Source: Actinoplanes sp. TFC3 (lineage in GTDB: Bacteria > Actinomycetota > Actinomycetes > Mycobacteriales > Micromonosporaceae). From it: a stretch of DNA of 64,000 nt. Location: positions 633,367-697,366 of the forward strand of contig NZ_LOJP01000001.1 in the NCBI RefSeq assembly GCF_001553785.1. The letters are read 5' to 3'. Positions 41,761 to 50,637 of the stretch are shown here, one piece after another. Position numbers and translations under genes: made by a program. How positions within the stretch are numbered: the stretch's first letter is position 1; each line of letters starts with the position of its first letter. Below the pieces are notes generated by a model. The model was not told the DNA's origin, did not search any database, and was given only the letters and a program-made list of their open reading frames with translations.

Positions 41761-42882
41761 GTGCGTTTTATCCGTTTTATTGGTTTAGTTGTTGTCGCCC
41801 TGACCGTCGCGGTCGCCTGTCCCGCGCTGGCCATCAGCGCCAAACCCGAGAAGGCGCCGCTGTTCAACGGCTCGGTGTACGCGCTGGCCTATCGCGGCGG
41901 CACGGTGTACGCCGGCGGCTCGTTCACCAGCGTCTCCTGGGGCGGGCGCAGCTACACCCGCAACCGGCTGGCCGCCTTCGACTCGGCGTCGGGCAAGCTG
42001 CTGGACTGGGCTCCCAGCGCGAACAGCGTGGTCCGGGCGCTGACCGTCAGCGACACCGCGGTGTTCGCGGGCGGCGACTTCACCAAGATCTCCGGCTCGT
42101 CGCGTGACAACCTGGTCAGCCTCGACCCGATCACCGGGGCGGTCGGCCCGTTCGCACCCAAGGTCACCGGCACCCCGTACGCCCTGGCCAGCGGCAACGG
42201 CCGGCTCTACGCCGGCGGCAGCTTCTCGGCGGTGAACGGCTCGAGCCGGCGCAACCTGGCGGCGTTCTCGCTGGCCACCGGGCTGCTGGACGCCAAGTTC
42301 AAGCCCGCCGCCGACGACGCCGTGCGCGCCCTCGCGGTCAGCGGCACCACGGTGTACGTCGGCGGCGCGTTCCATAAGCTCGGCAGCGTCAACGGCACCC
42401 TGCGCCTGGCCGCGGTCTCGGCCTCCGGCGCTGTCGACAAGAAGTTCCTGCCCAGGGCCCCGGCCCAGGTCAACGCGATCGCCGCCGACTCGGCCGGGGT
42501 GTACGCGGCCACCGGCGGGCAGGGCGGCCGGGCTGTTGCGTACACCACCGCCGGGTCGATGCGCTGGGAGCGGGTCTTCGATGGCGATGCCGCCGCGATC
42601 GCCGTGCTGGGCGGGACCGTCTTCGTGGGCGGCCACTTCGATCGGGCCTGCACGACGGCCAGCAACGGCACCCACGGCACCTGCACCGATGGTTCGGTGT
42701 CGCGGGTCAAGCTCGCGGCGATCTCCCGGACCGGGGAACTGACCGGCTGGGCGCCGCAGGCCAACGGCGTGATCGGGGTACGCACCCTGGCCGTTGACGG
42801 CACCCGCAAGGTCCTCGGCGCCGGTGGCGACTTCACCACCGTCGCCGGTCAGAACCGCAAGCGCTACGCCTGGTTCGACTGA
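41761..42882 (+). CDS. Secreted beta-propeller protein (delta-60-type repeats)
   Basis: A 373-aa exported protein. GTG 41761 begins a signal peptide (cleavage around ALA, residue 24). The rest has about seven repeats of roughly 45 residues, each with the pattern VYALA-x-GxTVYAGGSF, such as VRALTVSDTAVFAGGDF, YALASGNGRLYAGGSF, VRALAVSGTTVYVGGAF and IAVLGGTVFVGGHF. This is the delta-60/propeller repeat seen in secreted proteins of actinobacteria and others. No catalytic site is seen, so adhesion or binding is likely. It overlaps the convergent VOC gene by 19 bases. Confidence 0.82.
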   Translation: MRFIRFIGLVVVALTVAVACPALAISAKPEKAPLFNGSVYALAYRGGTVYAGGSFTSVSWGGRSYTRNRLAAFDSASGKLLDWAPSANSVVRALTVSDTAVFAGGDFTKISGSSRDNLVSLDPITGAVGPFAPKVTGTPYALASGNGRLYAGGSFSAVNGSSRRNLAAFSLATGLLDAKFKPAADDAVRALAVSGTTVYVGGAFHKLGSVNGTLRLAAVSASGAVDKKFLPRAPAQVNAIAADSAGVYAATGGQGGRAVAYTTAGSMRWERVFDGDAAAIAVLGGTVFVGGHFDRACTTASNGTHGTCTDGSVSRVKLAAISRTGELTGWAPQANGVIGVRTLAVDGTRKVLGAGGDFTTVAGQNRKRYAWFD

Positions 42883-43262
42883 GCAGCCGCGTTCCAGTCG
42901 ACCAGCTGCACGATCACGCCGTTGGGGTCGCGTACCTGGAACGCCCGCTCACCCCACTCCTCGCTGATCAGCGGCATGGTGATGGCCACCCCTTCGCGCT
43001 GCAGCCGGGCCAGCTCGCCTTCCAGGTCCTCGACCTCGAAGGCGAGGATCAGCCCGCCGGTGTGCTCGTCGCGCTGGTCAGCGGGCAGGGTGGCCAGCCC
43101 GCGGCGCAGGTAGACGACGCTGAGGCCGACGTCGTCGCGGGTCAGCGAGGCGAACCCGTCGGCGGCCATCACCTCGTGAAAGCCGAAGTGCCGTTGCAGG
43201 AACGCGCTGGAGGCCTCGGCGTCGTCGACGGTCAGGGACACGGCGGTGGCGGTGATCTGCAT
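42864..43262 (-). CDS. VOC-family (glyoxalase/bleomycin-resistance fold) protein
   Basis: A 132-aa small protein with a paired beta-alpha-beta fold: TAVSLTVDDAEASSAFLQRHFGFHEV at the N-terminus and ILAFEVEDLEGELARLQ and ERAFQVRDPNGVIVQLVDW at the C-terminus. ATG 43262 sits 13 bases from the shared operator. VOC proteins include glyoxalases, dioxygenases and drug-binding resistance proteins. The TetR gene divergent from it would be its regulator. Confidence 0.86.
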   Translation of the reverse strand: MQITATAVSLTVDDAEASSAFLQRHFGFHEVMAADGFASLTRDDVGLSVVYLRRGLATLPADQRDEHTGGLILAFEVEDLEGELARLQREGVAITMPLISEEWGERAFQVRDPNGVIVQLVDWNAAAQSNQA

Positions 43263-43274
43263 GGCCGGAACAGT

Positions 43275-43295
43275 ACTCCGTACTATGTACAGAGT
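43275..43295. promoter_or_regulatory. TetR operator between VOC and TetR genes
   Basis: ACTCCGTAC (43275-43283) and GTACAGAGT (43287-43295) match as inverted repeat in eight of nine positions with a TAT centre. A TACTAT -10-like sequence (43281-43286) lies inside. It is well placed to control both divergent genes. Confidence 0.65.
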
Positions 43296-44058
43296 GCCAC
43301 GCGAAATGACGAACGCCGGGGACCCGGCCCGGACCATCGCCCTGCTCTGGCGGGACGAGTCGGCGATCCCGCGCAAGGGCCCGCGCCGCGCCCTGACACT
43401 GGACCAGGTGATCGGCGCGGCCATCGAGGTTGCCGACGCCGACGGGCTGGACGCGCTGACCATCCGGCGGGTGGCCCAGGCCCTGAACACCTCGCCGATG
43501 ACCATCTACACACATGTGCCGGGCAAGGCCGAGCTGCTGGACCTCATGGTCGACGCCGTGTACGCCCACCTGTCCCGCACCGCCACGACCGGCCAGCCGT
43601 GGCGGGCCCGGCTGACCGCGGTGGCCCAGGACAACCGGGCCCTGTTCCAGGACCACCCGTGGCTGACCACCGTGTCGACCCAGCGTCCGGTGCTCGGTCC
43701 GGGCGCGATCGCCAAGTACGAGCACGAACTGGCCGCCCTCGACGGCCATGGCCTCACCGACGTGCAACTGGACGACTGCCTCACCTATCTGCTCACGTTC
43801 GTGCACGCCAGCGCCCGCACCGCGATTGAGGCGCAGGCCGTACGTCAGGCGACCGCGCTCACCGACGAGCAGTGGTGGGCCTCGGCCGGACCGCTGCTGG
43901 CCCGGGTGCTCAACCCCGCCGACTACCCGCTCGCCACCCGGGTCGGCGAGGCAGCCGGCCAGGCCCACCAGGGCGCGTACGACCCGGACCACATGTACGA
44001 GTTCGGGCTGGCCCGCTTGCTGGACGGCCTTGCGCCGCTCTTGGACCGCACGCCGTAG
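43294..44058 (+). CDS. TetR-family regulator divergent from the VOC gene
   Basis: A 254-aa regulator. Start is ambiguous: GTG 43294 fits a leaderless transcript from the TACTAT box seven bases upstream, ATG 43306 is the next choice, and ATG 43285 lies within the operator. HTH motif: DALTIRRVAQALNTSPMTIYTHV at about residues 50-72. The C-terminal domain is the TetR_C type seen in tetracycline-repressor-like actinobacterial proteins. Nine bases separate it from the next gene. Confidence 0.83.
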   Translation: MPREMTNAGDPARTIALLWRDESAIPRKGPRRALTLDQVIGAAIEVADADGLDALTIRRVAQALNTSPMTIYTHVPGKAELLDLMVDAVYAHLSRTATTGQPWRARLTAVAQDNRALFQDHPWLTTVSTQRPVLGPGAIAKYEHELAALDGHGLTDVQLDDCLTYLLTFVHASARTAIEAQAVRQATALTDEQWWASAGPLLARVLNPADYPLATRVGEAAGQAHQGAYDPDHMYEFGLARLLDGLAPLLDRTP

Positions 44059-44067
44059 CCTGCACAG

Positions 44068-47000
44068 GTGCGGATCACTACGCTCGGCCCGCTGGCCGTG
44101 GACGGGAAGCCGGTGCGCGGCGAGCGCCTGGCCGCCGTGATCCGTGAGCTGATCGAGGCGCGGGGCCGGGCGGTGCCGACCGCGACCCTGACCGACGCTG
44201 TGTGGCAGGGCGACCCACCCGAGGACGCCGCCGGCGCGGTGCAGGCTTTGGTGTCGCGGGTACGAAGGCTTGGCGTCCCCGTCGTCGCCGTTCCCGGCGG
44301 TTACCGCACCCCGGCAGATCAGGTCGAAACGGACATCGCCGTGGCCCGGGTGCTGGCCGATCGGGCGCACGCCGCCCTGCGCGCCGGCGACCCGATTGCC
44401 GCCCGCAAAGCCGCCGACGAGGCCCGCGCCCTGTTCCCCGAGGCCGGTGCCGAGGCGGCCCGGCTGTTCGGCGAGGTCGCCATGCTGCGAGCCGAGTGCG
44501 CGCTGGCCGGGGCCGGTTCGTACGAGGAGGAGGACCTGCGGAGCCTGGTCGCCCGCACCCCACCGGATGAGCCCGCGGCCGCGCTGCTGGTCCGGGTGCT
44601 TGCCGCGCAGGGCCGCGACGCCGAGGCGCTGGACCTGGTGGAACGCCTGCGCGCCGAGCTGGCCGACCGCTACGGCACCGACCCGTCGCCGGTGCTCGCC
44701 GAGGCGCACGTGGCCCTGCTGCGCGGTGAGCTGACGGTTGCCCCGTCGCCCCGGCGCATGCCGCGCTCGGCGATGCCCGCGTCCTGGCGGCGACCCGGGA
44801 CAGCGCTGGTCGGCCGTGAACAGGACGTGGCCACCGTGCTGGCCGGTCTCACCGAAGCGCCGCTGGTCACGATCGTGGCCACCGGTGGCGCCGGCAAGAC
44901 CAGGCTGGCCGCCGAGGTGGCGCGCCGGGCCACCGGGGTGGTCCAGGTGATCGAGCTGGCCGGGCTGCGCGAACCTGCCGAGGTGCTGCCCGCCGTGGTG
45001 GCCGTGCTGGGCGGGGTGTCCCTGGACCGGCGCATGCTGACCCCGCAGCAACGGCTGCAGGCCATCGCCGCCGAACTCGACGGGCTGCTCGTGCTCGACA
45101 ACTGCGAGCACCTGCTCGACGCCACCGCCACCGTGGTCGCCGACCTGCTGGCCGCCGCCCCCGACCTCGCGGTGCTGGCCACCAGCCGCGCGCCCCTCGG
45201 ACTGGCCGGCGAGATCGTGCACCGCCTGGAGATGCTGCCCGACCCCGAGGCCCTGGCCCTGCTGCAAGCCCGCGCCCGCGCCGGTGGTGCCATGTCCATT
45301 GACGAGGACAAGGCCCTGCGACTGTGTCACCGCCTCGACAACCTGCCCCTGGCCCTGGAACTGGCCGCCGCCCGGCTGCGCCACATGCCCATCGACGACG
45401 TGCTGGCCGGGCTGACCAACCGCTTCGCCCTGCTCGACGACGCCCTGCGCGGCCTGCCCGAACGCCACGCCAGCCTGTGGGCCATGGTCGACTGGAGCCG
45501 CGAACTGCTCGCCCCCGACGAACGCGAGCTGCTGCAACGCCTGGCCGTGGTCCCCGCGCCCTTCACCGCCGCGACCGCCGCCGCCGTCGCCGGGCGTCCC
45601 AACGTGCACCGCGGACTGGCCGTGCTGGTCGAGCAGTCCCTGCTGCGCCTGGAAGAAAACCGTTACCGCATGCTCGAAACCGTCCGCGAGTACGGCGAAG
45701 CCCGCCTCGCCAACCGCACCCCGGCCATGACCGGGCTGGTGTCGTGGGCCCGGGCCACAGCGGTCGAACTGACCGGCGGCCTGGTCGGGGCGCGGCAGTT
45801 GGAGACGCTCGCCACCGGCGCCCGGGAACAGGAGAACCTGCTCGCCGCGCTGCGCTGGGCGGTGACCACCGGCGACGAGCCGGCCGCCGTGGACGTGGCC
45901 GCGCCGCTGTTCTACCTGTTCATGATCCGCGGCCTGCATCTCGAGGTGACCGAGTGGGCCGGGCCGATGCTGCACGTCGACGACATCCCGGCACGGCGCC
46001 GGTCCACCCTGCACACCGACCCGCGCATCAACGCCGACCGGCTGGTCTGGGTCTGCATGCTCATCGTCGTCAACGCGGGCATCACGGGGCCGTTGCGGCT
46101 GTCGGTGCTCGCGCTGCGCGTGCTGCGAGCCGTGCTGGCCGAGCGGGGTGCCGAGGTGTCACCGCGCAACACGCAGTTGTCCCGGTTGCTGCCGGTGCTG
46201 ATGGATCTGCAGTCGGACAGAGCTCGGGCCGAGGCCGACGCGCTTGTCATGGACGAGGACCCGTTCGTGCGCGGCTTCGGCATGTTCGCCCGCGCAGCGA
46301 TCAGCGAGCTGACCGACGGCACGACCATGGCCTTCGACGCCGAGCAGGCCTACGCGTGCTTCGAGGCCGCGGGTGACCACTGGGGCATGGGCATGACCGC
46401 GCAGGCGGTCGGCAACTCCCTGGCCGCGCGGGCCGACGGCACGGCTGTCGACTGGCTGACGCGCAGCGTGCACAACATGGAGCTGATCGGTGCGGCGCAG
46501 GACGCCCGGTCGATGCAGGTGCTGCTCGACATCCAGTTGGCGCTGACCGGGGACGCCGAGGCCGAGGGCCGGCTGCGGGCCACTGTGGAGGCCGAACCGG
46601 GTCAGGAGTGGGATCACGCGCAGGCATACCTGGGCCTGGCCAACCTGGCCTGGCAGCGCCAGGACTGGGACGAGATGCTGGCCTGTGCCGCCCGGATCGC
46701 GCTGGCGGCGCAGGATCTGACCGACCCGCAGCCGCAGCAACGGGTGCTGTTCCGGATCTCCGCGGCGATCCTGTACCTGGCCGTCGCGGCGGATCATCCC
46801 GTGCCGCGCGCGGATCTCACCGCCGCCACGTTGCTCGCGCGGGCCCGCGAGGACAGCGGGACCGCGATCGACCTTCCCATGGTGGGGGCGTGGGCGATCG
46901 GCGGTGCGTTGCTGGCGCATCATCGCGGCGAGGACGTGGCCGCCCGGGAGCTGTGGGCGCTCGGCATCCGCACCGGCGGGTCGTTGACCACCATGTTCAC

Positions 47001-47112
47001 CCCTGCCGAGTTCGCCCGGATGGCGGCGCCCCTCGCCAACGAGGACCACCGCCTGACCTCCGTGTCCGCCGCCACCGCCCGCATCCGCGAACTGATGACC
47101 CACATCCTTTAG
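44068..47112 (+). CDS. Large BTAD/NB-ARC (AfsR-like) transcriptional regulator
   Basis: A 1014-aa STAND-type regulator. The N-terminus (about residues 1-95) matches a SARP-type winged helix (LGPLAVDGKPV, RGRAVPTATLTDAVWQG, VQALVSRVRRLGVPVV). A bacterial transcription-activator (BTAD) helical region follows (about 95-230: LVRVLAAQGRDAEALDLVERL). The ATPase has Walker A TGGAGKTRLAAE near residue 272, Walker B-like LDGLLVLDNCEHLL, and sensor TSRAP. The C-terminal half is TPR-like helices. It probably controls a secondary-metabolite or export function. An ABC transporter is convergent on its 3' end with a four-base overlap. Confidence 0.88.
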   Translation: MRITTLGPLAVDGKPVRGERLAAVIRELIEARGRAVPTATLTDAVWQGDPPEDAAGAVQALVSRVRRLGVPVVAVPGGYRTPADQVETDIAVARVLADRAHAALRAGDPIAARKAADEARALFPEAGAEAARLFGEVAMLRAECALAGAGSYEEEDLRSLVARTPPDEPAAALLVRVLAAQGRDAEALDLVERLRAELADRYGTDPSPVLAEAHVALLRGELTVAPSPRRMPRSAMPASWRRPGTALVGREQDVATVLAGLTEAPLVTIVATGGAGKTRLAAEVARRATGVVQVIELAGLREPAEVLPAVVAVLGGVSLDRRMLTPQQRLQAIAAELDGLLVLDNCEHLLDATATVVADLLAAAPDLAVLATSRAPLGLAGEIVHRLEMLPDPEALALLQARARAGGAMSIDEDKALRLCHRLDNLPLALELAAARLRHMPIDDVLAGLTNRFALLDDALRGLPERHASLWAMVDWSRELLAPDERELLQRLAVVPAPFTAATAAAVAGRPNVHRGLAVLVEQSLLRLEENRYRMLETVREYGEARLANRTPAMTGLVSWARATAVELTGGLVGARQLETLATGAREQENLLAALRWAVTTGDEPAAVDVAAPLFYLFMIRGLHLEVTEWAGPMLHVDDIPARRRSTLHTDPRINADRLVWVCMLIVVNAGITGPLRLSVLALRVLRAVLAERGAEVSPRNTQLSRLLPVLMDLQSDRARAEADALVMDEDPFVRGFGMFARAAISELTDGTTMAFDAEQAYACFEAAGDHWGMGMTAQAVGNSLAARADGTAVDWLTRSVHNMELIGAAQDARSMQVLLDIQLALTGDAEAEGRLRATVEAEPGQEWDHAQAYLGLANLAWQRQDWDEMLACAARIALAAQDLTDPQPQQRVLFRISAAILYLAVAADHPVPRADLTAATLLARAREDSGTAIDLPMVGAWAIGGALLAHHRGEDVAARELWALGIRTGGSLTTMFTPAEFARMAAPLANEDHRLTSVSAATARIRELMTHIL

Positions 47113-47915
47113 ACCTTTTTCCGGTACGCCCGCAGCGCCAGCGGCATGAAGATGATGACGAATCCGGCGCACCAGGCGAGCGTCCACCAGATATGCGAGC
47201 CGAGCGGGCTGCCCAGGAACAACCCGCGTACCGCCCCGACCAGGTGGGTCAGCGGGTTCACGTCCACGAACCCCTGCATCCAGCCGGGCAGCGTGTCCGG
47301 CGAGACGAACACATTGGATGCGAAGCTCAGCGGCATGATCAGCGCGAACATCAGCCCCTGCACCGCGCCGGGGGTGCGCACCTTCATCGCCACGAACACC
47401 GGCAACCAGCTCAGGCACAGCGCGAACAACACCGCCAGCGCACAGCCGGCCAGCGCCCGCAGCGGATCCGTGGTGATCCGGAAGCCCAGGATGTAGCCGA
47501 ACCCCACCGTCACCCCGGTGACGATCATGTACCGCACGATGTCCCCGAGCACCGCGCCGACCAGCGGCGCCGAGCGCGGCACCGGCAGCGAGCGGAACCG
47601 GTCGAAGATGCCCTTCGCCAGGTCGGTGTTCAGGTTCACGCCGATCGCGATGCAGCCGGTGGCGATGGTCTGGGCCAGGATGCCGGGCAGCAGGAACTGC
47701 AGGTAGTCATGGGTGGAGCCGCTGACCGCGCCACCGAAGATGTAGACGAAGATGATCAGGAACAGCGCGGGCTGGATCGTGACGTCGATGAGCGCTTCGG
47801 GCGTACGGTATGTCTTGATCAAACTTCGTTTCGCCAGCGCGAGCGAATGGCGCACCAGCCGGAACGGCCGCGGGTTGGCAGTGACCCGGGCGGGCGCGAC
47901 GTTGAGGGTAGTCAT
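47109..47915 (-). CDS. ABC-2 permease, daunorubicin-resistance type (DrrB-like)
   Basis: A 268-aa membrane protein with six helices: PALFLIIFVYIFGGAVSG, LPGILAQTIATGCIA, and the family segment MPLSFASNVFVSPDTLPGWMQ followed by VNPLTHLVGAVRG. The ATG at 47915 overlaps the upstream ATPase stop, so the two are coupled. It exports hydrophobic compounds or drugs together with the ATPase. Confidence 0.9.
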   Translation of the reverse strand: MTTLNVAPARVTANPRPFRLVRHSLALAKRSLIKTYRTPEALIDVTIQPALFLIIFVYIFGGAVSGSTHDYLQFLLPGILAQTIATGCIAIGVNLNTDLAKGIFDRFRSLPVPRSAPLVGAVLGDIVRYMIVTGVTVGFGYILGFRITTDPLRALAGCALAVLFALCLSWLPVFVAMKVRTPGAVQGLMFALIMPLSFASNVFVSPDTLPGWMQGFVDVNPLTHLVGAVRGLFLGSPLGSHIWWTLAWCAGFVIIFMPLALRAYRKKV

Positions 47916-48880
47916 CAGACCGCCACCTCTTCCTTCTTGGGCTGGCCGGTCAGGGTGAAGAAGACCTCGTCCAGGCTGGGCAGGTGCAGGGAAAGCTCGG
48001 TGACCGCGATGCCGGCGCCGGCCAGCCGGGCCACCGCCTCGGTCATCGCCTTGTCGCCCTCCACGGGCACCGCGAGCACGCCCTTGCGGATCTCGTCGGC
48101 CGCCGCACCCGACGAGACCTCGCTCAGGATGGCTGCGGCTTGCTGCAGGTCGCTGAACTCGGCCGGGCGCACCTCCAGGGTCTGGCCGCCGACGATGCGC
48201 TTGAGCCCGTCCGGGGTGTCGTGGGCGATGACCTTGCCGTGGTCGATCACGGTGATCTCGTCGGCCAGCGCGTCGGCCTCTTCGAGATACTGCGTGGTCA
48301 GCAACACCGTCGCGCCGTTGGTGACCAGCGAGCGCACCACGTCCCACATGTCCTCGCGCTTGGCCGGGTCCAGCCCGGTGGTCGGCTCGTCGAGGAAGAT
48401 CACGTCGGGGAAGCCGACCAGGCTCGCGGCGAGGTCCAGCCGGCGCCGCATGCCGCCGGAATAGGTCTTGGCCATCCGGTTGGCCGCGGCGGTCAGGTCG
48501 AACCATTCGAGCAGCTCGGCGGCGCGCTTGCGGGCACCATCGCGGCCCAGGTCGAGCAGGGTGCCGAACAGTTCCAGGTTCTGCCGCCCGGTCAGATCCT
48601 CGTCAACCGAGGCGTACTGACCGGTCAGGCCGATCGACTGGCGGACCCGCTCGGCGTCCTTGACGACGTCGTAGCCGGCGATGCGGGCGTGCCCGGCGTC
48701 CGGCTTGATCAGCGTGGACAGAATGCGTACGGCGGTGGTCTTCCCGGCGCCGTTGGGCCCGAGCACGCCGAGCACAGTGCCGCGCGGGACCGTCAGGTCG
48801 ACGCCCCGCAGCGCCCGGGTAGACCCGAAACTCTTTTCGAGACCCTCGGCCTCGATGATCAGATCTGCTGTCATGCCCAT
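47915..48880 (-). CDS. ABC transporter ATPase, daunorubicin-resistance type (DrrA-like)
   Basis: A 321-aa ATPase. Walker A GPNGAGKTTAVRIL (about residues 38-52), Q-loop GQYASVDEDLTGRQNL, ABC signature YSGGMRRRLDLAASL and Walker B VIFLDEPTTGLDP are intact. The C-terminal DUF4162-like region follows. The start is taken as ATG 48880. ATG 48874 is equally possible and GTG at 48904 is not needed. Its partner permease lies directly downstream. Confidence 0.9.
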   Translation of the reverse strand: MGMTADLIIEAEGLEKSFGSTRALRGVDLTVPRGTVLGVLGPNGAGKTTAVRILSTLIKPDAGHARIAGYDVVKDAERVRQSIGLTGQYASVDEDLTGRQNLELFGTLLDLGRDGARKRAAELLEWFDLTAAANRMAKTYSGGMRRRLDLAASLVGFPDVIFLDEPTTGLDPAKREDMWDVVRSLVTNGATVLLTTQYLEEADALADEITVIDHGKVIAHDTPDGLKRIVGGQTLEVRPAEFSDLQQAAAILSEVSSGAAADEIRKGVLAVPVEGDKAMTEAVARLAGAGIAVTELSLHLPSLDEVFFTLTGQPKKEEVAV

Positions 48881-48944
48881 CAGCCTGCGCCCGCACGCTG
48901 ACATGCCGCCGATATATCACCGACATGGCGATGACAGCGGAGAC

Positions 48945-49775
48945 CTACAGGCCCTTCGTGGCAATCAACCGGGCGATCACATCCCAGTAGTGAGCAGGGG
49001 TAACCCGCGCCAGCAGGTCGGCTGCCTTGGCCGCGGTGCTGATCACCAGCCGCGGCTTGCGAGCCTGGATGGCGGCCACGATCTGGCGTGCGGCCTCCTC
49101 CGGCGGCATGGTGAGCGCTTTCTCGCTGAACGAGCGCGCCTGAGCCGCCTGCTTGCCGTCGAGGTCGGGGCCGCTGAGCCGGGCGTGCAAGGCAATGTTC
49201 GTCCGTACACCGCCGGGGTGCACCACGGTCACGCCGACCCGGCCGGTGAGCTCGTGCCGCAGCGCCTCGGAGAAGCCGCGAACACCGAACTTGCTGGTCG
49301 CGTAGGCCACCTGAGCCGGCGGCGCCACCAGGCCGAACAGGCTGGACAGGTTGACGACGTGCGAGCCGGGCCGGGCGAGCAACTGGGGGAGGAACGCCTT
49401 TGTCGTACGTACCACGGCGTTGAGGTTGATCTCCATGAGCCAGTCGAAGTCGGCCAGGCTGACCTGCTCGAACGTGCCGCTCAAGGCCACCCCGGCGTTG
49501 TTGACGAGCAGGTCGGCGCCGCCGTGGCGTTCCTGCACCAGCGCGGCGAGATCCAGCCGGTCGCCGCCGTCACCCAGATCCACTACCTCGGTGCTGACGT
49601 CGCGTGCACCGGCTTCCCGAGCCTGGCCGGCCACCTTGGCCAGCCCCTCAGCATCCCGGTCAACGAGGACAAGCACAGCTCGGCGGCGGGCCAGATCGAG
49701 AGCCAACGCGGCCCCGATCCCACTGGCCGCACCGGTGATGACACACGTACGCCCCGCAAAAGCGAATCGTTGCAT
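48945..49775 (-). CDS. Short-chain dehydrogenase/reductase
   Basis: A 276-aa SDR with TGAASGIGAALALDL, NNAGVALSG, catalytic Ser in VNLSSLFGL and YATSKFGVR (YxxxK). The C-terminal LLARVTPAHYWDVIARLI is typical of a membrane-associated group of actinobacterial SDRs acting on lipids or retinol-like substrates. ATG 49775. A strong hairpin lies 50 bases upstream at 49827-49854. Confidence 0.87.
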   Translation of the reverse strand: MQRFAFAGRTCVITGAASGIGAALALDLARRRAVLVLVDRDAEGLAKVAGQAREAGARDVSTEVVDLGDGGDRLDLAALVQERHGGADLLVNNAGVALSGTFEQVSLADFDWLMEINLNAVVRTTKAFLPQLLARPGSHVVNLSSLFGLVAPPAQVAYATSKFGVRGFSEALRHELTGRVGVTVVHPGGVRTNIALHARLSGPDLDGKQAAQARSFSEKALTMPPEEAARQIVAAIQARKPRLVISTAAKAADLLARVTPAHYWDVIARLIATKGL

Positions 49776-49826
49776 GGGGTGATTATGGTGCCTGCACCTC
49801 GATGGTGGCTGAAACGAAGGCCGTTT

Positions 49827-49854
49827 GCCGCGGCGGCGGGTGGGCCGCCGCGGC
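49827..49854 (-). terminator. Strong terminator hairpin after the coiled-coil protein gene
   Basis: An 11-bp perfect GC stem (49827-49837 with 49844-49854) with a six-base loop, 13 bases beyond the stop of the gene at 49868. It stands between this gene and the SDR downstream. Confidence 0.7.
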
Positions 49855-49867
49855 GTGTTCTGTCGGG

Positions 49868-50605
49868 TCAGGAGTTTGCGGTCCGGCGTGCGGCGGTCCG
49901 GCGGGCTGTCGCGGTGGCGGGGTTTTCCGGCTCCGGCGCCGGGTCGGCTACGGTCCGGCGGCCGCGGCGGGTAGCCGGTGCTGCCTTGGCCGCGGTTACC
50001 TTGGCCGCCACCTTGCGTGCGGTGGACGAGGCGGTCTGCGACTGCTCCCGCGGTGGCGAGGAGCCTCGCCTGCCCAGCGGACGCCGGCTCGCGGGCTGTC
50101 CGGCCGAACCACGCTCCTCCGAACCAGCTTCCCCGGCCGTGCTGCCCGGCGCTGAAGCCGCCGCCCCAGCCGAGCCGCCAGTCCCGCTTGAAGAAGCCGC
50201 ACCCGAAGAGGGCGCACCCGAGGAAGACGTACCCGAAGACGACGCATCCGACGAGGACCGGTCGCGTTGCTTCTCCCGGCGTACCAGGTCGGCCAGAATT
50301 TCCTTGTCGTACTTCGCCTCGGCAGCCTGGGCCTTGGTCTTCGCCGCCTCGGCCTTGGCCGCTGCCTTGCGGCGCTGCTTGAGCAGCTCGTTCCTGCGCT
50401 TGTCCGCCGCCTTCAGCGAACGCTTCAGCCGGGCCGCCTCCTCGACGGCGTGGTTCAGCGCCTGCTGTTGCTGCTCGGTCAGTCCGGCGATGGTCTTGAG
50501 TTGGTTGTCGATGTCGGTGACGGCCGCCTGGGCCTTCTCGGCGGCGGCGCCCGCGGTTCCGGCCCGCTCGCGGCGGCGGTCGATGGGTTGGGCGGTTGCG
50601 GTCAC
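49868..50605 (-). CDS. Ala/Lys/Ser-rich coiled-coil protein with a basic tail
   Basis: A 245-aa protein, not recognised by family. The GTG at 50605 is preferred because the GGAGGG site lies ten bases upstream. GTG 50614 is only one base from it. Residues about 20-110 form a long charged coiled coil (LNHAVEEAARLKRSLKAAD, RRKAAAKAEAAKTKAQAAE). A Ser/Gly/Ala-rich linker follows (about 120-165), then a Lys/Arg/Ala-rich tail (about 195-245: RKVAAKVTAAKAAP, RRTAARRTANS) similar in character to histone-H1-like tails. Nucleic-acid binding is plausible. Such composition is easily produced, so function is unsure. Confidence 0.7.
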   Translation of the reverse strand: MTATAQPIDRRRERAGTAGAAAEKAQAAVTDIDNQLKTIAGLTEQQQQALNHAVEEAARLKRSLKAADKRRNELLKQRRKAAAKAEAAKTKAQAAEAKYDKEILADLVRREKQRDRSSSDASSSGTSSSGAPSSGAASSSGTGGSAGAAASAPGSTAGEAGSEERGSAGQPASRRPLGRRGSSPPREQSQTASSTARKVAAKVTAAKAAPATRRGRRTVADPAPEPENPATATARRTAARRTANS

Positions 50606-50637
50606 TGCTATCACTCCCTCCGGTCTTACCTTTTGGC

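Noticed and set aside
38292-41867. 1191-codon open frame on the minus strand
   Set aside because: Only the last 401 codons (GH18 lipoprotein from GTG 39497) are real. The rest is antisense to the phosphodiesterase gene.
43078-46014. 978-codon open frame on the minus strand
   Set aside because: It is antisense to the NB-ARC regulator and TetR genes, with low-complexity Gly/Gln/His composition typical of GC-rich shadow frames.
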